A stretch of 64,000 bases of DNA, taken from CAG-791 sp045130475 (GTDB lineage: Bacteria > Bacillota > Clostridia > Lachnospirales > Lachnospiraceae). The DNA lies in contig JBGUPU010000037.1 in NCBI GenBank assembly GCA_045130475.1, positions 1-64,000 on the forward strand, given 5' to 3'. Below the pieces are notes generated by a model, which made no database searches, was not told where the DNA came from, and saw only the letters and a program-made list of their open reading frames with translations. A program made the translations under genes and the position numbers. Of the stretch, positions 25,979-34,896 are shown piece by piece. How positions within the stretch are numbered: position 1 is the stretch's first letter; each line of letters starts with the position of its first letter.

Positions 25979-26028
25979 TCTATTTGACATCGACTTACTT
26001 CCCTAATCAGCAGAAAGGAAATGTGAAA

Positions 26029-26985
26029 GTGGGAGAATATGATCTTAAGCGTCTGGAAGTCGCGATCCAGTATATCAATCGTATGGTATCCGGCAGGAAC
26101 CCTGTCACAAACCGCCCTGCTCCGGAAAATGAAGTCCTGACCAATCCCAACGTTAACCGCTGTCTTCAATTTGTCAGTGAGATTCTGGCGGATGTAAAAA
26201 GTACCGGCGGTATCGTCGGAAAAGCGCAGAAAGCCCCGAGGGCGGCAAGAGTCCCCAGGGCCTCGATTGCCGATACTTTCCCTTATGAGATCCTGCAGGG
26301 ATTCCGTTATCAGAGGGACCAGCAGATTTCCTATTTTCTCAAACAGCTTGCTGAGCTTCTCCCTGAAGGCCAGTCTTTGGGCATACAGGCGACACTGGTC
26401 ACGGACTGGCTGCGTGAAAACGGCTATCTTCAGAAAACTTTTATGAAAGATATTTCCAAAGAGACCACCATTCCTACACATAAAGGGGAGGAGATGGGGG
26501 TCTACTCGGAGAGAGCCGGCGTGTTTCCCAATGAATATTATCGCATTTTCTATAACGAGAAAGCACAGTTATTCCTGATTCGGAATTTCCGCAAAATCCT
26601 GACAGAGGGCAATGTTATCCGCGAGCGGCTCAGAAAGGAGCGGAAGGAAAAGAAGGAACAGCAGAGGGCGGAGGAGAGATCTCCTTCTGCAGAACCGATG
26701 CAGAATGCCGCACCTGCAGGAAACCGCGGTCCTCATGTAAATCCGCAGAAGGGAAATGCTGACGGCAGGAAAAACAATGCATATGCTGCGGCTGATTATG
26801 ACGATCCGGCATTTTTGTCTCTGCTCAACAGCGTTCCGGCAGATGCAGCATTTGCCGGAGCACAGGCGGATGATTATTATGACACTTTGCAGGGGCCCGG
26901 AGTCTCCGGCAGCTATCAGGAAACCGGTTTTGACAGCTTTTTGGAAAGCGGATGGGAGAGTGCGGACGAGGAACTTCCCTGGTAA
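26029..26985 (+). CDS. Conserved hypothetical protein between the NifK-like gene and hydF
   Basis: About 318 aa. The start is uncertain: a GTG at 26029 lies nine bases after AAAGGA, while in-frame GTG 26023 and TTG 25984 are alternatives. The N-terminal 200 residues are mostly helical with LEVAIQYINRMVSGRNPVTNRPAPEN, RCLQFVSEILADV and a later winged-helix-like stretch (TLVTDWLRENGYL...PTHKGEEMGV). The C-terminal third is low complexity, first Lys/Arg/Glu-rich and then acidic. I have seen similar N-terminal patterns in Clostridia proteins of unknown function. No cysteine-rich metal site is present, so a direct redox role is unlikely. The position, 50 bp after NifK-like and 27 bp before hydF, suggests it is in the same transcript. 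Confidence 0.65.
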   Translation: MGEYDLKRLEVAIQYINRMVSGRNPVTNRPAPENEVLTNPNVNRCLQFVSEILADVKSTGGIVGKAQKAPRAARVPRASIADTFPYEILQGFRYQRDQQISYFLKQLAELLPEGQSLGIQATLVTDWLRENGYLQKTFMKDISKETTIPTHKGEEMGVYSERAGVFPNEYYRIFYNEKAQLFLIRNFRKILTEGNVIRERLRKERKEKKEQQRAEERSPSAEPMQNAAPAGNRGPHVNPQKGNADGRKNNAYAAADYDDPAFLSLLNSVPADAAFAGAQADDYYDTLQGPGVSGSYQETGFDSFLESGWESADEELPW

Positions 26986-27012
26986 CAAACAGAGTATAAA
27001 AGGAGTGGAGGC

Positions 27013-28290
27013 ATGAGTTTAAATGATACCCCTTCGGGAGAACGGATCCATATCGGTTTCTTCGGCCGCAGAAATGCCGGAAAATCCAGCGTCGTCAATG
27101 CTGTGACGGGTCAGGACCTGGCTGTCGTCTCCCAGGTCGAGGGCACGACGACAGACCCGGTCAAAAAGGCGATGGAACTGCTGCCTCTGGGACCGGTCGT
27201 GATCATTGATACTCCCGGATTTGACGATGAAGGCATGCTGGGGGAACTGCGTGTCAAAAAGACCCGTCAGATTCTGGCGCAGACAGATCTGGCCATTCTG
27301 GTTGTGGACGGAACAAGGGGCTTCTGTGACTGTGACCGTGAACTTCTGAGCCTCTTCGAAGAGAGGAAGATTCCCTATATTATCGCCGGCAACAAGTCGG
27401 ATCTTCTGCAGGAAAAAGAGGACCTCAATGTACAGAACGGGAAGCAGCACATTTCCGGGGATCTTGAGGGTGCCGGCAAAACCCTGCTTTCTGTCAGTGC
27501 CAAAACCGGTGATGGGATTCATGCGCTCAAGGAAAAAATCGCCGATATTTACCGCGAGTGGAAGGCCGGGCAGGGGGCGGAGCCGCATCTTGTCTCGGAT
27601 CTGCTTAAGAAAGGAGACCAGGTCATTCTGGTCATTCCGATCGATAAAGCGGCTCCCAAGGGCAGGCTGATCCTCCCGCAGCAGCAGGTCATCCGTGATA
27701 TTCTGGATTCCCGCTGCAGCGCGCTCTGTGTGCAGGAAGATAACGTCGTCAATACACTGGACAGTCTGCGCAATCCGCCTGCCATGGTGATCACGGACAG
27801 TCAGGCCTTTGCCTCCGTGATGAAGGACGTTCCGGAGACCATTCCCCTCACCTCTTTTTCCATTCTGATGGCCCGCTACAAAGGCTTTCTGGAAAAAGCC
27901 GTGCTGGGCGCTGCCCGGATTGACCGCTTAAAGGACGGAGACAGGGTCCTGATTGCGGAAGGCTGCACACATCACCGCCAGTGTGACGATATCGGAACCG
28001 TCAAGATCCCCCGCTGGCTCAAGACCCGCACCGGCAAAGAGATTATCATCGAGACCTCATCCGGAACCGGCTTCCCTGAGGATCTCACCCCTTATGCACT
28101 GGTCATCCACTGCGGCGGCTGTATGCTGAACGCAAGGGAAATGCAGAGCAGGATCGGCCGCGCTGTTTCACAGGGAGTGCCTGTCACAAATTATGGGACC
28201 GCGATCGCCTACATGAACGGTATACTGCGCCGCAGCATCACAATGTTCCCGGACCTGCTCCTTCGTATGGATGAAACAATTGAGGAGTGA
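27013..28290 (+). CDS. hydF: HydF, [FeFe]-hydrogenase H-cluster maturation GTPase
   Basis: HydF is the GTPase scaffold on which the [2Fe] subcluster, made with HydE and HydG, is completed before transfer to the hydrogenase HydA. The 425-aa protein has G1 GRRNAGKSS, G3 DTPGFDD and G4 NKSD in the first 180 residues. It then has dimerisation and cluster domains with EGCTHHRQC and IHCGGCM, the CxH...HCxxC cluster-binding signature. AAAGGAGTGGAGG precedes the ATG. HydE, HydG and HydA are not in the window. It closes the cluster that begins with the NifH-like gene at 12963; whether its neighbours supply or receive the diiron precursor is unknown. Confidence 0.95.
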   Translation: MSLNDTPSGERIHIGFFGRRNAGKSSVVNAVTGQDLAVVSQVEGTTTDPVKKAMELLPLGPVVIIDTPGFDDEGMLGELRVKKTRQILAQTDLAILVVDGTRGFCDCDRELLSLFEERKIPYIIAGNKSDLLQEKEDLNVQNGKQHISGDLEGAGKTLLSVSAKTGDGIHALKEKIADIYREWKAGQGAEPHLVSDLLKKGDQVILVIPIDKAAPKGRLILPQQQVIRDILDSRCSALCVQEDNVVNTLDSLRNPPAMVITDSQAFASVMKDVPETIPLTSFSILMARYKGFLEKAVLGAARIDRLKDGDRVLIAEGCTHHRQCDDIGTVKIPRWLKTRTGKEIIIETSSGTGFPEDLTPYALVIHCGGCMLNAREMQSRIGRAVSQGVPVTNYGTAIAYMNGILRRSITMFPDLLLRMDETIEE

Positions 28291-28307
28291 TCCATCGCGC
28301 GGAACTT

Positions 28308-29441
28308 TTACCGCACTGTAAATACGACATGTGCATCAGACCGCCGTCCGGTGTCATATTCGACTTCTACAGTCTGCGCATCGTCGGGCACTTCAAAGGT
28401 GACAGTACCCTTTGCCTTCCTGCCGCCGGGGACATCGGCAGAGAGATAATCATCCCGGAAAAGAGTCCTTGCACAATTTCTGCCGTCTGCATAACAGCTG
28501 AAATCGTGTACACTGATCTGCCGGTCATCTTTCTGAAGATTTTCAAATTCAAAAGTGAGAGTCCAGTACGTGCATCCTTCCGCAGGGTGCAAGTTTTCAT
28601 TGTCGCTGTCATCTGCCCGGCAGGAAAGATAGAGGATTCTCTGCAGATCAGAGGCTGCAGTTTCGCCTGTTGAGAAGGCCCCCGGGGTACGGCTGGTATT
28701 GACCCGCGGCACATATCCGGAATCCTTTTCACCTTCGTAGGAAAAGAGCGCTTTGTCTGCGGCAGGATCGTCCGGCTGATATTCCACCTCAATCTTTTCC
28801 GCGTCTTCGGGAACAGAGAAATACAGATTCCCAACGGCGTAACGCCCTGCAGGCAGGGAGGCAGGGAGCTCTTTCTCTCCTCCATAATAGGCCGGAGCTG
28901 TGAATCCGTCTGCGAAACACTGAAAGGCAAACAGGGAAACCGGACATTCCTTTTTGTTCCCGGTATTTTCAAAAGCATATTGCAGAAAGATATATTTATG
29001 ACCTGCCTCAGGCTGCTGATATTCACTCTTTTCATCATACTCACCGCTGGCTGTATAGGTGATCCTGAGATCTCCATCCTGCAGACTGTCTCCGACGTCA
29101 TAGATTTCCTTCATCATTGATCTGCCTGCTGAACTGCCATGCGGCTGATCTGCAGAACTGGAATCACCTTTATGATCCGAAGCTGCAGCTGAGTCCGCAG
29201 AACCCGGATCAGAGCCGGTTTCCAATCCGCTTCCAGGAGTCGTTTCCCTTTTGTAAGAATCAGCGTCCTGCTGTAAGGGATGAGAATCCTGTGCCCCAGA
29301 CAGATTCTCCTCATCATGTCCGCAGGCGGTCAGTATGACTGCTGCCGTCATACATAAAGCCAGTATACGCAGTACTGCAAAAGCAGGACTACACTTTTTT
29401 CTGTCTGCCTGATCTCTTTTTTTCTTTGTTTCCATCAACAT
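28308..29441 (-). CDS. Lipoprotein with two DUF4352/DUF5067-like domains
   Basis: A 377-aa surface lipoprotein starting at the ATG at 29441, which follows AGGAAGGAA on the minus strand. Residues 17-40 form a signal peptide ending in the lipobox LTAC (C40). A Ser/Asp/Gly-rich linker follows, then two similar immunoglobulin-like domains with the pattern typical of DUF4352/DUF5067: YIFLQYAFENTGNK...VYFSVPEDAEKIEVEY, then YWTLTFEFENLQKDD...FEVPDDAQTVEVEY. The internal duplication is clear. Function unknown; such proteins are common on the surface of Clostridia. It is convergent with hydF, with 17 bp between the two stop codons, so it does not belong to that operon. Confidence 0.8.
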   Translation of the reverse strand: MLMETKKKRDQADRKKCSPAFAVLRILALCMTAAVILTACGHDEENLSGAQDSHPLQQDADSYKRETTPGSGLETGSDPGSADSAAASDHKGDSSSADQPHGSSAGRSMMKEIYDVGDSLQDGDLRITYTASGEYDEKSEYQQPEAGHKYIFLQYAFENTGNKKECPVSLFAFQCFADGFTAPAYYGGEKELPASLPAGRYAVGNLYFSVPEDAEKIEVEYQPDDPAADKALFSYEGEKDSGYVPRVNTSRTPGAFSTGETAASDLQRILYLSCRADDSDNENLHPAEGCTYWTLTFEFENLQKDDRQISVHDFSCYADGRNCARTLFRDDYLSADVPGGRKAKGTVTFEVPDDAQTVEVEYDTGRRSDAHVVFTVR

Positions 29442-29741
29442 CAATTCCTTCCTGCAGTGTATTTTCTCCGACAATTCTGCTGTTGAAAAAGTAATCAAGA
29501 TATATGGAGATTATACAGAAAAATGAGTTAGACTGTCAATACGATAATTCGAAAATATTTCTAAACAACAGATTTTTGAAGTGATGATGAAAACATTGAG
29601 TGAATCTGCTACAATAAATGCGGTTGAAGCTGATTAAACGCCGGTTCCTGAAAAGATCTTGCATGCTCACCGCAGTCTTATTTTTCTGCCGAAGCAGAGG
29701 CCGGTTAGTATATAAAAAGAGAATAGGAATGATCAGGTCAT

Positions 29742-30638
29742 ATGATTTTTAAGTCTGAGGAAAAAATATTTTTGGAGAAACAGGTGCCTCTGGAAAGCGG
29801 TGCTTCTTTTCCTGTGCTGACATTTGCTGCCTGGGAGAATCTCCTCGGGATCCGCCATTGTTTTACAACGAGGGCAGGAGGTGTGTCCGAGGGCTATCTC
29901 TCCAGCCTGAATCTGCGGCGCGGACTGTATGATCCGGATGAAAATATAAATGAGAATTTCCGGCGCATTGCCCTGTTTTTCGGAACTTCTCCGGACAGGA
30001 TCGTATGTGCGCAGCAGACGCACACCCCAAATATCCGGATCATAACAGAGGCGGATGCCGGCAAGGGTGTCACGAAAGACCGCGATTACACAGATGTTGA
30101 CGGGCTGATCACAGATGTGCCAGGACTGATTCTCTATACCTCCCATGCGGACTGTGTACCGATCTATTTCTACGATCCTGTCAGAAGGGTCATTGCCCTG
30201 GCGCACAGCGGCTGGAAGGGGACTGTTGCCAGGATTGGTCAAGTCACCATCCGCAAAATGCAGGAGATTTACGGATGCAGGCCCGGAGATATACATGCGG
30301 CCATCGGTCCATCGATCTGTCAGGATTGCTATGAAGTTTCGGAAGATGTGGCGGAGGCAATGAGAGAGTGCTTCTCAAAAGACGGAAATGTCCGGGAGAG
30401 GACAGGATCGGCAATACCGGATACAATTCCGAAAATTCTGGCCAGAGGTAAGTTTCCGGGGAAATATCAGCTGGATCTGTGGAGTGCCTGTGAGAGAATT
30501 CTTCTCGAGTCCGGGATTCGGCCGGAACATCTGACTATCACAAATCTGTGCACCTGTGAGAACAGTCAGGAGCTGTTTTCCCATCGGGCGACCGGAGGAA
30601 GGCGAGGAAATCAGGGCGCCTTTCTTATGATGACTTGA
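29742..30638 (+). CDS. pgeF: Peptidoglycan editing factor PgeF (YfiH family, laccase domain)
   Basis: PgeF is a cytosolic hydrolase that removes L-Ser wrongly added to the peptidoglycan precursor UDP-MurNAc; older annotations call it a polyphenol oxidase. The 298-aa protein has the family motifs HCFTTRAGGVSEG, HADCVPIYFYDP, LAHSGWKGTVARIG and AAIGPSICQDCYEV, with the metal-binding His and Cys residues in place, and ends in SHRATGGRRGNQGAF. It lies 243 bp after the divergent lipoprotein start, so a promoter probably lies in that gap, and 106 bp before the MATE gene. Confidence 0.93.
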   Translation: MIFKSEEKIFLEKQVPLESGASFPVLTFAAWENLLGIRHCFTTRAGGVSEGYLSSLNLRRGLYDPDENINENFRRIALFFGTSPDRIVCAQQTHTPNIRIITEADAGKGVTKDRDYTDVDGLITDVPGLILYTSHADCVPIYFYDPVRRVIALAHSGWKGTVARIGQVTIRKMQEIYGCRPGDIHAAIGPSICQDCYEVSEDVAEAMRECFSKDGNVRERTGSAIPDTIPKILARGKFPGKYQLDLWSACERILLESGIRPEHLTITNLCTCENSQELFSHRATGGRRGNQGAFLMMT

Positions 30639-30744
30639 GACGGCCTGAAGGTCACTATACTGATGACGGACTGATCATTGCGGAATCGTACACAAAAACC
30701 AGGACCGGAATAATGTTATTATCATACTAAATGGTTTTAAGACA

Positions 30745-32115
30745 ATGACACACAGAAGAAACTCACGCAATGTAGATATGCTCCACGGTCCTCTTGCAGG
30801 ACCGATCATCTTATTTGCCCTGCCGCTTGCATTTTCGAGCATGCTGCAGCAGCTTTTCAACGCGGCGGATACTGCAGTTGTAGGCCGGTTTGCCTCCAGT
30901 CAGGCTATGGCCGCTGTCGGAAGCAATTCCTCCGTCATCAACCTTGTGGTCGCGCTCTTTGTAGGACTGTCTGTGGGAACGAATGTTGTCATCGCGGGGC
31001 TGATCGGACGCGGCAGGAGGGAGGAAATCCCTACTGCTGTCCACACCGCCGTTGTTGTAGCCCTCATAAGCGGCGTGCTCCTGCTCTTTGTCGGGATGGG
31101 GATCGCCCGTCCCATGCTCACGCTGATGAATACACCGGAAGATGTGCTGGATCTCGCTGTTTTGTATCTGCGCATCTATTTTCTGGGCATGCCCTTCATC
31201 ATGCTGTATAACTTCGGAGCCGCGATTCTGCGCAGCAAAGGTGACAGTACACGGCCTGTCTATGCACTTGTCTGCGGCGGTGTCCTGAATGTTCTTCTGA
31301 ACCTGCTGCTGGTCATTGTTTTTCATCTTCATGTCATCGGTGTCGCGTCCGCTACAGTGACTTCCAATCTGGTAAGTTCATTCCTTGTCATGTGGTTTTT
31401 ATTCCACGAGGAGGACGAGTTCAGGCTGGACCTGAAAAAACTGGGGATCAACACCGGATATCTGCTCCAGATGGTGCGTATCGGTATGCCGGCAGGCCTG
31501 CAGGGCGTCGTCTTTTCCCTGTCCAACACGGTGATCCAGTCCGGTGTAAACAGCTTTGGATCCGCGGCCTCTGCCGGATCTGCAGCAGCCCTGAATTTTG
31601 AAATAATCTCTTTTTATATCGTGAACTCTTTTAACCAGGCGGCTGTAACTTTTACCAGTCAGAATTATGCTGCAGGGAAATACGACAGGTGCAGAAAGGT
31701 ATTCCGCTTCAGTCTCCTTTTTACCCTGATCGGAGCGGGTACCATGGATTTTTTGTTCATCGCGGGGCGGCATTTCACGCTGTCCCTGTTCACGGCAGAC
31801 CCCAAAGTCGCGGAGTATGCTGTCATCCGCTTTACCCATATACTGGCATTCCAGTGGATGGTGTCCTTCTATGAGATCTCCGGATCCGCCCTGCGGGGCA
31901 TGGGCTATTCCATGACTCCGACCATGATCACCATTTTCGGTACCTGCGTATTCAGGGTTTTATGGGTCATGACACTGTTTCCCCGCCACCGCAGCTTCGG
32001 ATTCCTGCTCTATGTATATCCCGCCTCCTGGCTGATCACAGGGTCTCTCGTCCTGACCGCATATTTTCTGATCTGCAAAAAGGTGATGCCGACAGCTGCA
32101 GCAACGGATAATTAA
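30745..32115 (+). CDS. MATE-family multidrug/cation antiporter
   Basis: A 456-aa inner-membrane protein with about twelve hydrophobic segments and the MATE/NorM pattern: LHGPLAGPIILFALPLAFSSMLQQLFNAADTAVVGRFA at the N terminus and the related repeat in the second half. It should export cationic drugs or metabolites with sodium or proton gradients; the substrate cannot be inferred. It is 106 bp after pgeF without a clear terminator between, and 199 bp before the acidic anchored protein. Confidence 0.93.
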   Translation: MTHRRNSRNVDMLHGPLAGPIILFALPLAFSSMLQQLFNAADTAVVGRFASSQAMAAVGSNSSVINLVVALFVGLSVGTNVVIAGLIGRGRREEIPTAVHTAVVVALISGVLLLFVGMGIARPMLTLMNTPEDVLDLAVLYLRIYFLGMPFIMLYNFGAAILRSKGDSTRPVYALVCGGVLNVLLNLLLVIVFHLHVIGVASATVTSNLVSSFLVMWFLFHEEDEFRLDLKKLGINTGYLLQMVRIGMPAGLQGVVFSLSNTVIQSGVNSFGSAASAGSAAALNFEIISFYIVNSFNQAAVTFTSQNYAAGKYDRCRKVFRFSLLFTLIGAGTMDFLFIAGRHFTLSLFTADPKVAEYAVIRFTHILAFQWMVSFYEISGSALRGMGYSMTPTMITIFGTCVFRVLWVMTLFPRHRSFGFLLYVYPASWLITGSLVLTAYFLICKKVMPTAAATDN

Positions 32116-32314
32116 CAGGAATTAGATAATATTGAGAGCATTCTGTCTTTTATTTTTTAAAAAAATGCTGTACTATAGTAAACACAGCCTGTCCGCGGGG
32201 ACTATCAAGTCTGATGCGGACTGAAATTCAGCAGCTTCGAAGTGATCAGAGCGGTTTTGTGAAAAAACGCCTGCATTGCAGAGAATCATATGAAGCAGAT
32301 AATGGAGGAATACT

Positions 32315-33037
32315 ATGAGCAGATTGGGCAGATTGTTTTTCGGAGCTACTGTACTCGGTGTAGCAGCAGCAACAGTCTATTATTATCTCGAAGAGACATC
32401 CAAAGATTCCTATTGCGATATCGATGATGACGACGAGCTTTTCGCGGACGACGACATCGAGGATATTGAGGAAGCAGAAGAGACAGAGGAAGCTGAAGAA
32501 GAGACTGAGGAAGAGACAGAATCCGCTGAGGATTTGAAGAAGGCCGAGTACGAAGAGAAGGCCGCTAAGGTGAAAGCAGTCGCGTCCAGAACCTATACGA
32601 CTATCAAGCAGGGATCCTCTCAGGCATATACCAGGATCAAAGAAAAGATCGGCCCCAAGGGCGAGACAGTCCTGGAAGTAGTAGGAGAGACTGCCGGCAA
32701 GATGAAGGATGTTTTTGCTGACGGCGCAGTGAAGGTCAAGGAAGCCCTGAAAGAGCCCGAAGAGGATATCTTTGATGATGATTTCAAGGAAGTCCCTGAT
32801 GAAGAAGAGCTGGACGAAGCTGTGGCTGAGGCTGTTGACGAGGCTGTAGCCGAGGAGCTTGCAGAAGAAGCCGGCGAGGATGCTGCAGAGGAAGCAGAAG
32901 ATGCAGAAGCACCTGCAGAAGAAGTCGACGAATCTGAAGCGGAAGCCGTAGAAGCAGCTGCTGATATTGCTGAGAAGTTCGAGCAGGCACCTGATCAGGT
33001 CGAAGAGCTCTTCGATGATGACAAAGCAGAAGCATAA
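32315..33037 (+). CDS. Highly acidic membrane-anchored protein, unknown function
   Basis: A 240-aa protein with one N-terminal hydrophobic segment (residues about 5-24, LGRLFFGATVLGVAAATVYY), then runs of Asp/Glu, a central Lys/Ala-rich helical part resembling YtxH-like or LEA-like sequence (SRTYTTIKQGSSQAYTRIKEKIG), and a long acidic Ala/Glu tail. No catalytic motif is visible. GGAGGAA precedes the ATG. It is a single-gene unit closed by a strong terminator. It could be an envelope-associated or stress protein, but nothing in the sequence proves it. Confidence 0.75.
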   Translation: MSRLGRLFFGATVLGVAAATVYYYLEETSKDSYCDIDDDDELFADDDIEDIEEAEETEEAEEETEEETESAEDLKKAEYEEKAAKVKAVASRTYTTIKQGSSQAYTRIKEKIGPKGETVLEVVGETAGKMKDVFADGAVKVKEALKEPEEDIFDDDFKEVPDEEELDEAVAEAVDEAVAEELAEEAGEDAAEEAEDAEAPAEEVDESEAEAVEAAADIAEKFEQAPDQVEELFDDDKAEA

Positions 33038-33087
33038 GGCAGACTGCAGCAGCGCGCCTCTTTGAAAATGCATTAAGGATGAAATGG

Positions 33088-33126
33088 AAAACTGCCCGGC
33101 GGTGACTGGACCGCCGGGCAGTTTTT
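33088..33126 (+). terminator. Terminator between the acidic protein gene and citrate synthase
   Basis: AAACTGCCCGGCGG pairs with CCGCCGGGCAGTTT across an 8-base loop and is followed by a T-run. Because A-runs precede the stem it may work for both convergent genes. Confidence 0.93.
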
Positions 33127-33225
33127 ATGTGTTTTTTCAATTAAGGAAGGGTAAAGAAGGTCATGTCAATTGTGAAGTATCAATTCTGAAGTTTCAATTG
33201 TGAACCGATGATCCCGGAGAACGGA

Positions 33226-34590
33226 TCAGCGTCTCTCCCTCATAGGAATGAATTCCTGAGTCTCACCGACATACTTGGTGGCGGGACGCATGATGCGGCC
33301 GTCGTAGAGTTTGTTCTCGAGGTTGTGGGCGACCCAGCCTGCTACACGCGCAGTGGCAAAGAGAGGAGTGAAGAGTTCCTCGGGGATTCCCAGCATGCTG
33401 TAGGCCAGTCCGGAATACAGGTCGACATTGGAAGTAAGTGTCTTGCCGGTGCGCTCCAGCATGACCTCCTTGACAGTGTCCTCGAACAGTTTGTAGAAGG
33501 TGAATTTGTACATGCAGCCCTGCTCTTCCGCAAGGTTTCTGCACAGCTTGCGAAGAATCTCCGCACGGGGGTCGCTCAATGTGTAGACTGCGTGTCCGAA
33601 ACCGTAGATCAGACCGCTTCTGTCAAAGTAATCCTTGTCGAGAATACGGGCGATGATGCCCCGCAGCTGGTCCTTGTTGGCTGTATAATCCGTATCCGCA
33701 ATGATCTGCCGCATCATTTTTGCAACAGAGATATTGGCACCGCCGTGCTTGGGACCCTTGAGGGAGCCGATGGAGGCACTGATCGCGGAATAGAGGTCTG
33801 TTCCCGTGGAACCGACAACGACGTTGGTGAAAGTCGAGTTGTTACCGCCGCCGTGATCCGCGTGGATCAGCAGGATCGCGTCTAGAAGATTGGCTTCGTG
33901 ATCGGTAAACTTTCCGTCCGGGCGCAGCATATAGAGAATGTTCTCCGCCATGGAGTACTCGCGGCGGGGATAATGGATGATCAGGGAGCTGCGGTCAAAG
34001 GAATGCACCTTTGTATAATAGGCATAGCATCCGAGGGCGGGGAATTTCGCGATCAGATTGATGCCCTTGAGAAGATTCTGATAGACATCCGTCTCGTCCG
34101 GAGTCTCGTCGTAATTGTAAAGAGAAAGGACAGCGGACTGCAGCCTGTTCATCAGGTTCCGGGCCGGTTTGAGCAGAAGCTCATTGGCCAGGAAACTCTC
34201 CGGAAGCTCATAGCGCAGGGAGAGACAGGTCTTGAAATTATCAAACTCCTCCTTGTCCGGCAGATATCCGAACAGCAGAAGGAAACAGGTCTCCTCAAAA
34301 CCAAAGTTTTTCTGTCTGTTTTTGATCAGATCCCTGATGGAATAACCGCGGAAGAGCAGATCGCCCTCGCAGGGAATAACGTTGCCCTTGTCATCATTGG
34401 TATAACCGACAACGTCGGAAATACGTGTAAGACCAATGCGGACGCCGGTTCCGTCATCGTTACGAAGGCCTTTTTTGACATTATATTCATTAAATAAGTT
34501 ATTCGGGATGTCCGTGAACATGGACGAACGCCCGTAATAACGAGCCAGTATGATTTCATCATTGAAGTGAGCAGGGTTATAACCAGACAT
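33226..34590 (-). CDS. Citrate synthase
   Basis: Condenses acetyl-CoA with oxaloacetate to citrate. At 454 aa it resembles the longer si-type citrate synthases. The catalytic residues lie in LIHADHGGGNNSTFT (substrate His), GPKHGGAN and GFGHAVY (active-site His residues), and the C terminus has an Arg-rich tail RPATKYVGETQEFIPMRERR. AGGAGG precedes the start. With pyruvate carboxylase at 43441 it supports a partial, probably biosynthetic TCA branch leading to glutamate. It is transcribed alone from an extended -10 promoter. Confidence 0.95.
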   Translation of the reverse strand: MSGYNPAHFNDEIILARYYGRSSMFTDIPNNLFNEYNVKKGLRNDDGTGVRIGLTRISDVVGYTNDDKGNVIPCEGDLLFRGYSIRDLIKNRQKNFGFEETCFLLLFGYLPDKEEFDNFKTCLSLRYELPESFLANELLLKPARNLMNRLQSAVLSLYNYDETPDETDVYQNLLKGINLIAKFPALGCYAYYTKVHSFDRSSLIIHYPRREYSMAENILYMLRPDGKFTDHEANLLDAILLIHADHGGGNNSTFTNVVVGSTGTDLYSAISASIGSLKGPKHGGANISVAKMMRQIIADTDYTANKDQLRGIIARILDKDYFDRSGLIYGFGHAVYTLSDPRAEILRKLCRNLAEEQGCMYKFTFYKLFEDTVKEVMLERTGKTLTSNVDLYSGLAYSMLGIPEELFTPLFATARVAGWVAHNLENKLYDGRIMRPATKYVGETQEFIPMRERR

Positions 34591-34654
34591 AGTGCCTCCT
34601 GTTCATAATAAATTCGTATGATTGTATACATTTATGCATTCTATTAGAGTGTTT

Positions 34655-34660
34655 ATTATA
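34655..34660 (-). promoter_or_regulatory. Extended -10 element of the citrate synthase promoter
   Basis: On the minus strand TGGTATAAT has a perfect -10 box preceded by TGn. The -35 region is weak, as is common for extended -10 promoters. The leader would be about 57 nt. Confidence 0.6.
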
Positions 34661-34847
34661 CCATGTCAGCAAAAAAAGTCCATTCATTTTTAGGTAAAAA
34701 GAATAGGAATGACAAGATTTAGGCGGTGAGAGCTCCAAAACAGGGCAAATATGTACCGGATGAAATGCTTGGTGCAAGGTCCTGCCTCACTTTGCATTTT
34801 CATATGTTTTCGTTTGTGGTAAAATACAGTGCACAAAAAGATGAAAA

Positions 34848-34875
34848 CAGTCTGACACTGATCAGTGACAGACTG
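34848..34875 (+). promoter_or_regulatory. 28-bp imperfect palindrome upstream of the zinc-finger membrane protein
   Basis: CAGTCTGACACTGA (34848-34861) is mirrored by TCAGTGACAGACTG (34862-34875) with one mismatch per arm. It lies between a TAAAAT -10-like box (34820-34825) and the GGAGG site of the next gene. It could be an operator for a dimeric regulator or a leader hairpin. The rest of the 34591-34896 gap holds nothing else that I recognise besides the citrate synthase promoter. Confidence 0.5.
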
Positions 34876-34896
34876 TCTGTTTTGGAGGTTTTGCAC

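Noticed and set aside
25984..26028. TTG start for the unknown gene before hydF
   Set aside because: No ribosome binding site precedes it, whereas AAAGGA lies nine bases before the GTG at 26029.
28287..28673. 128-aa plus-strand ORF after hydF
   Set aside because: Antisense to the lipoprotein gene with no family match.
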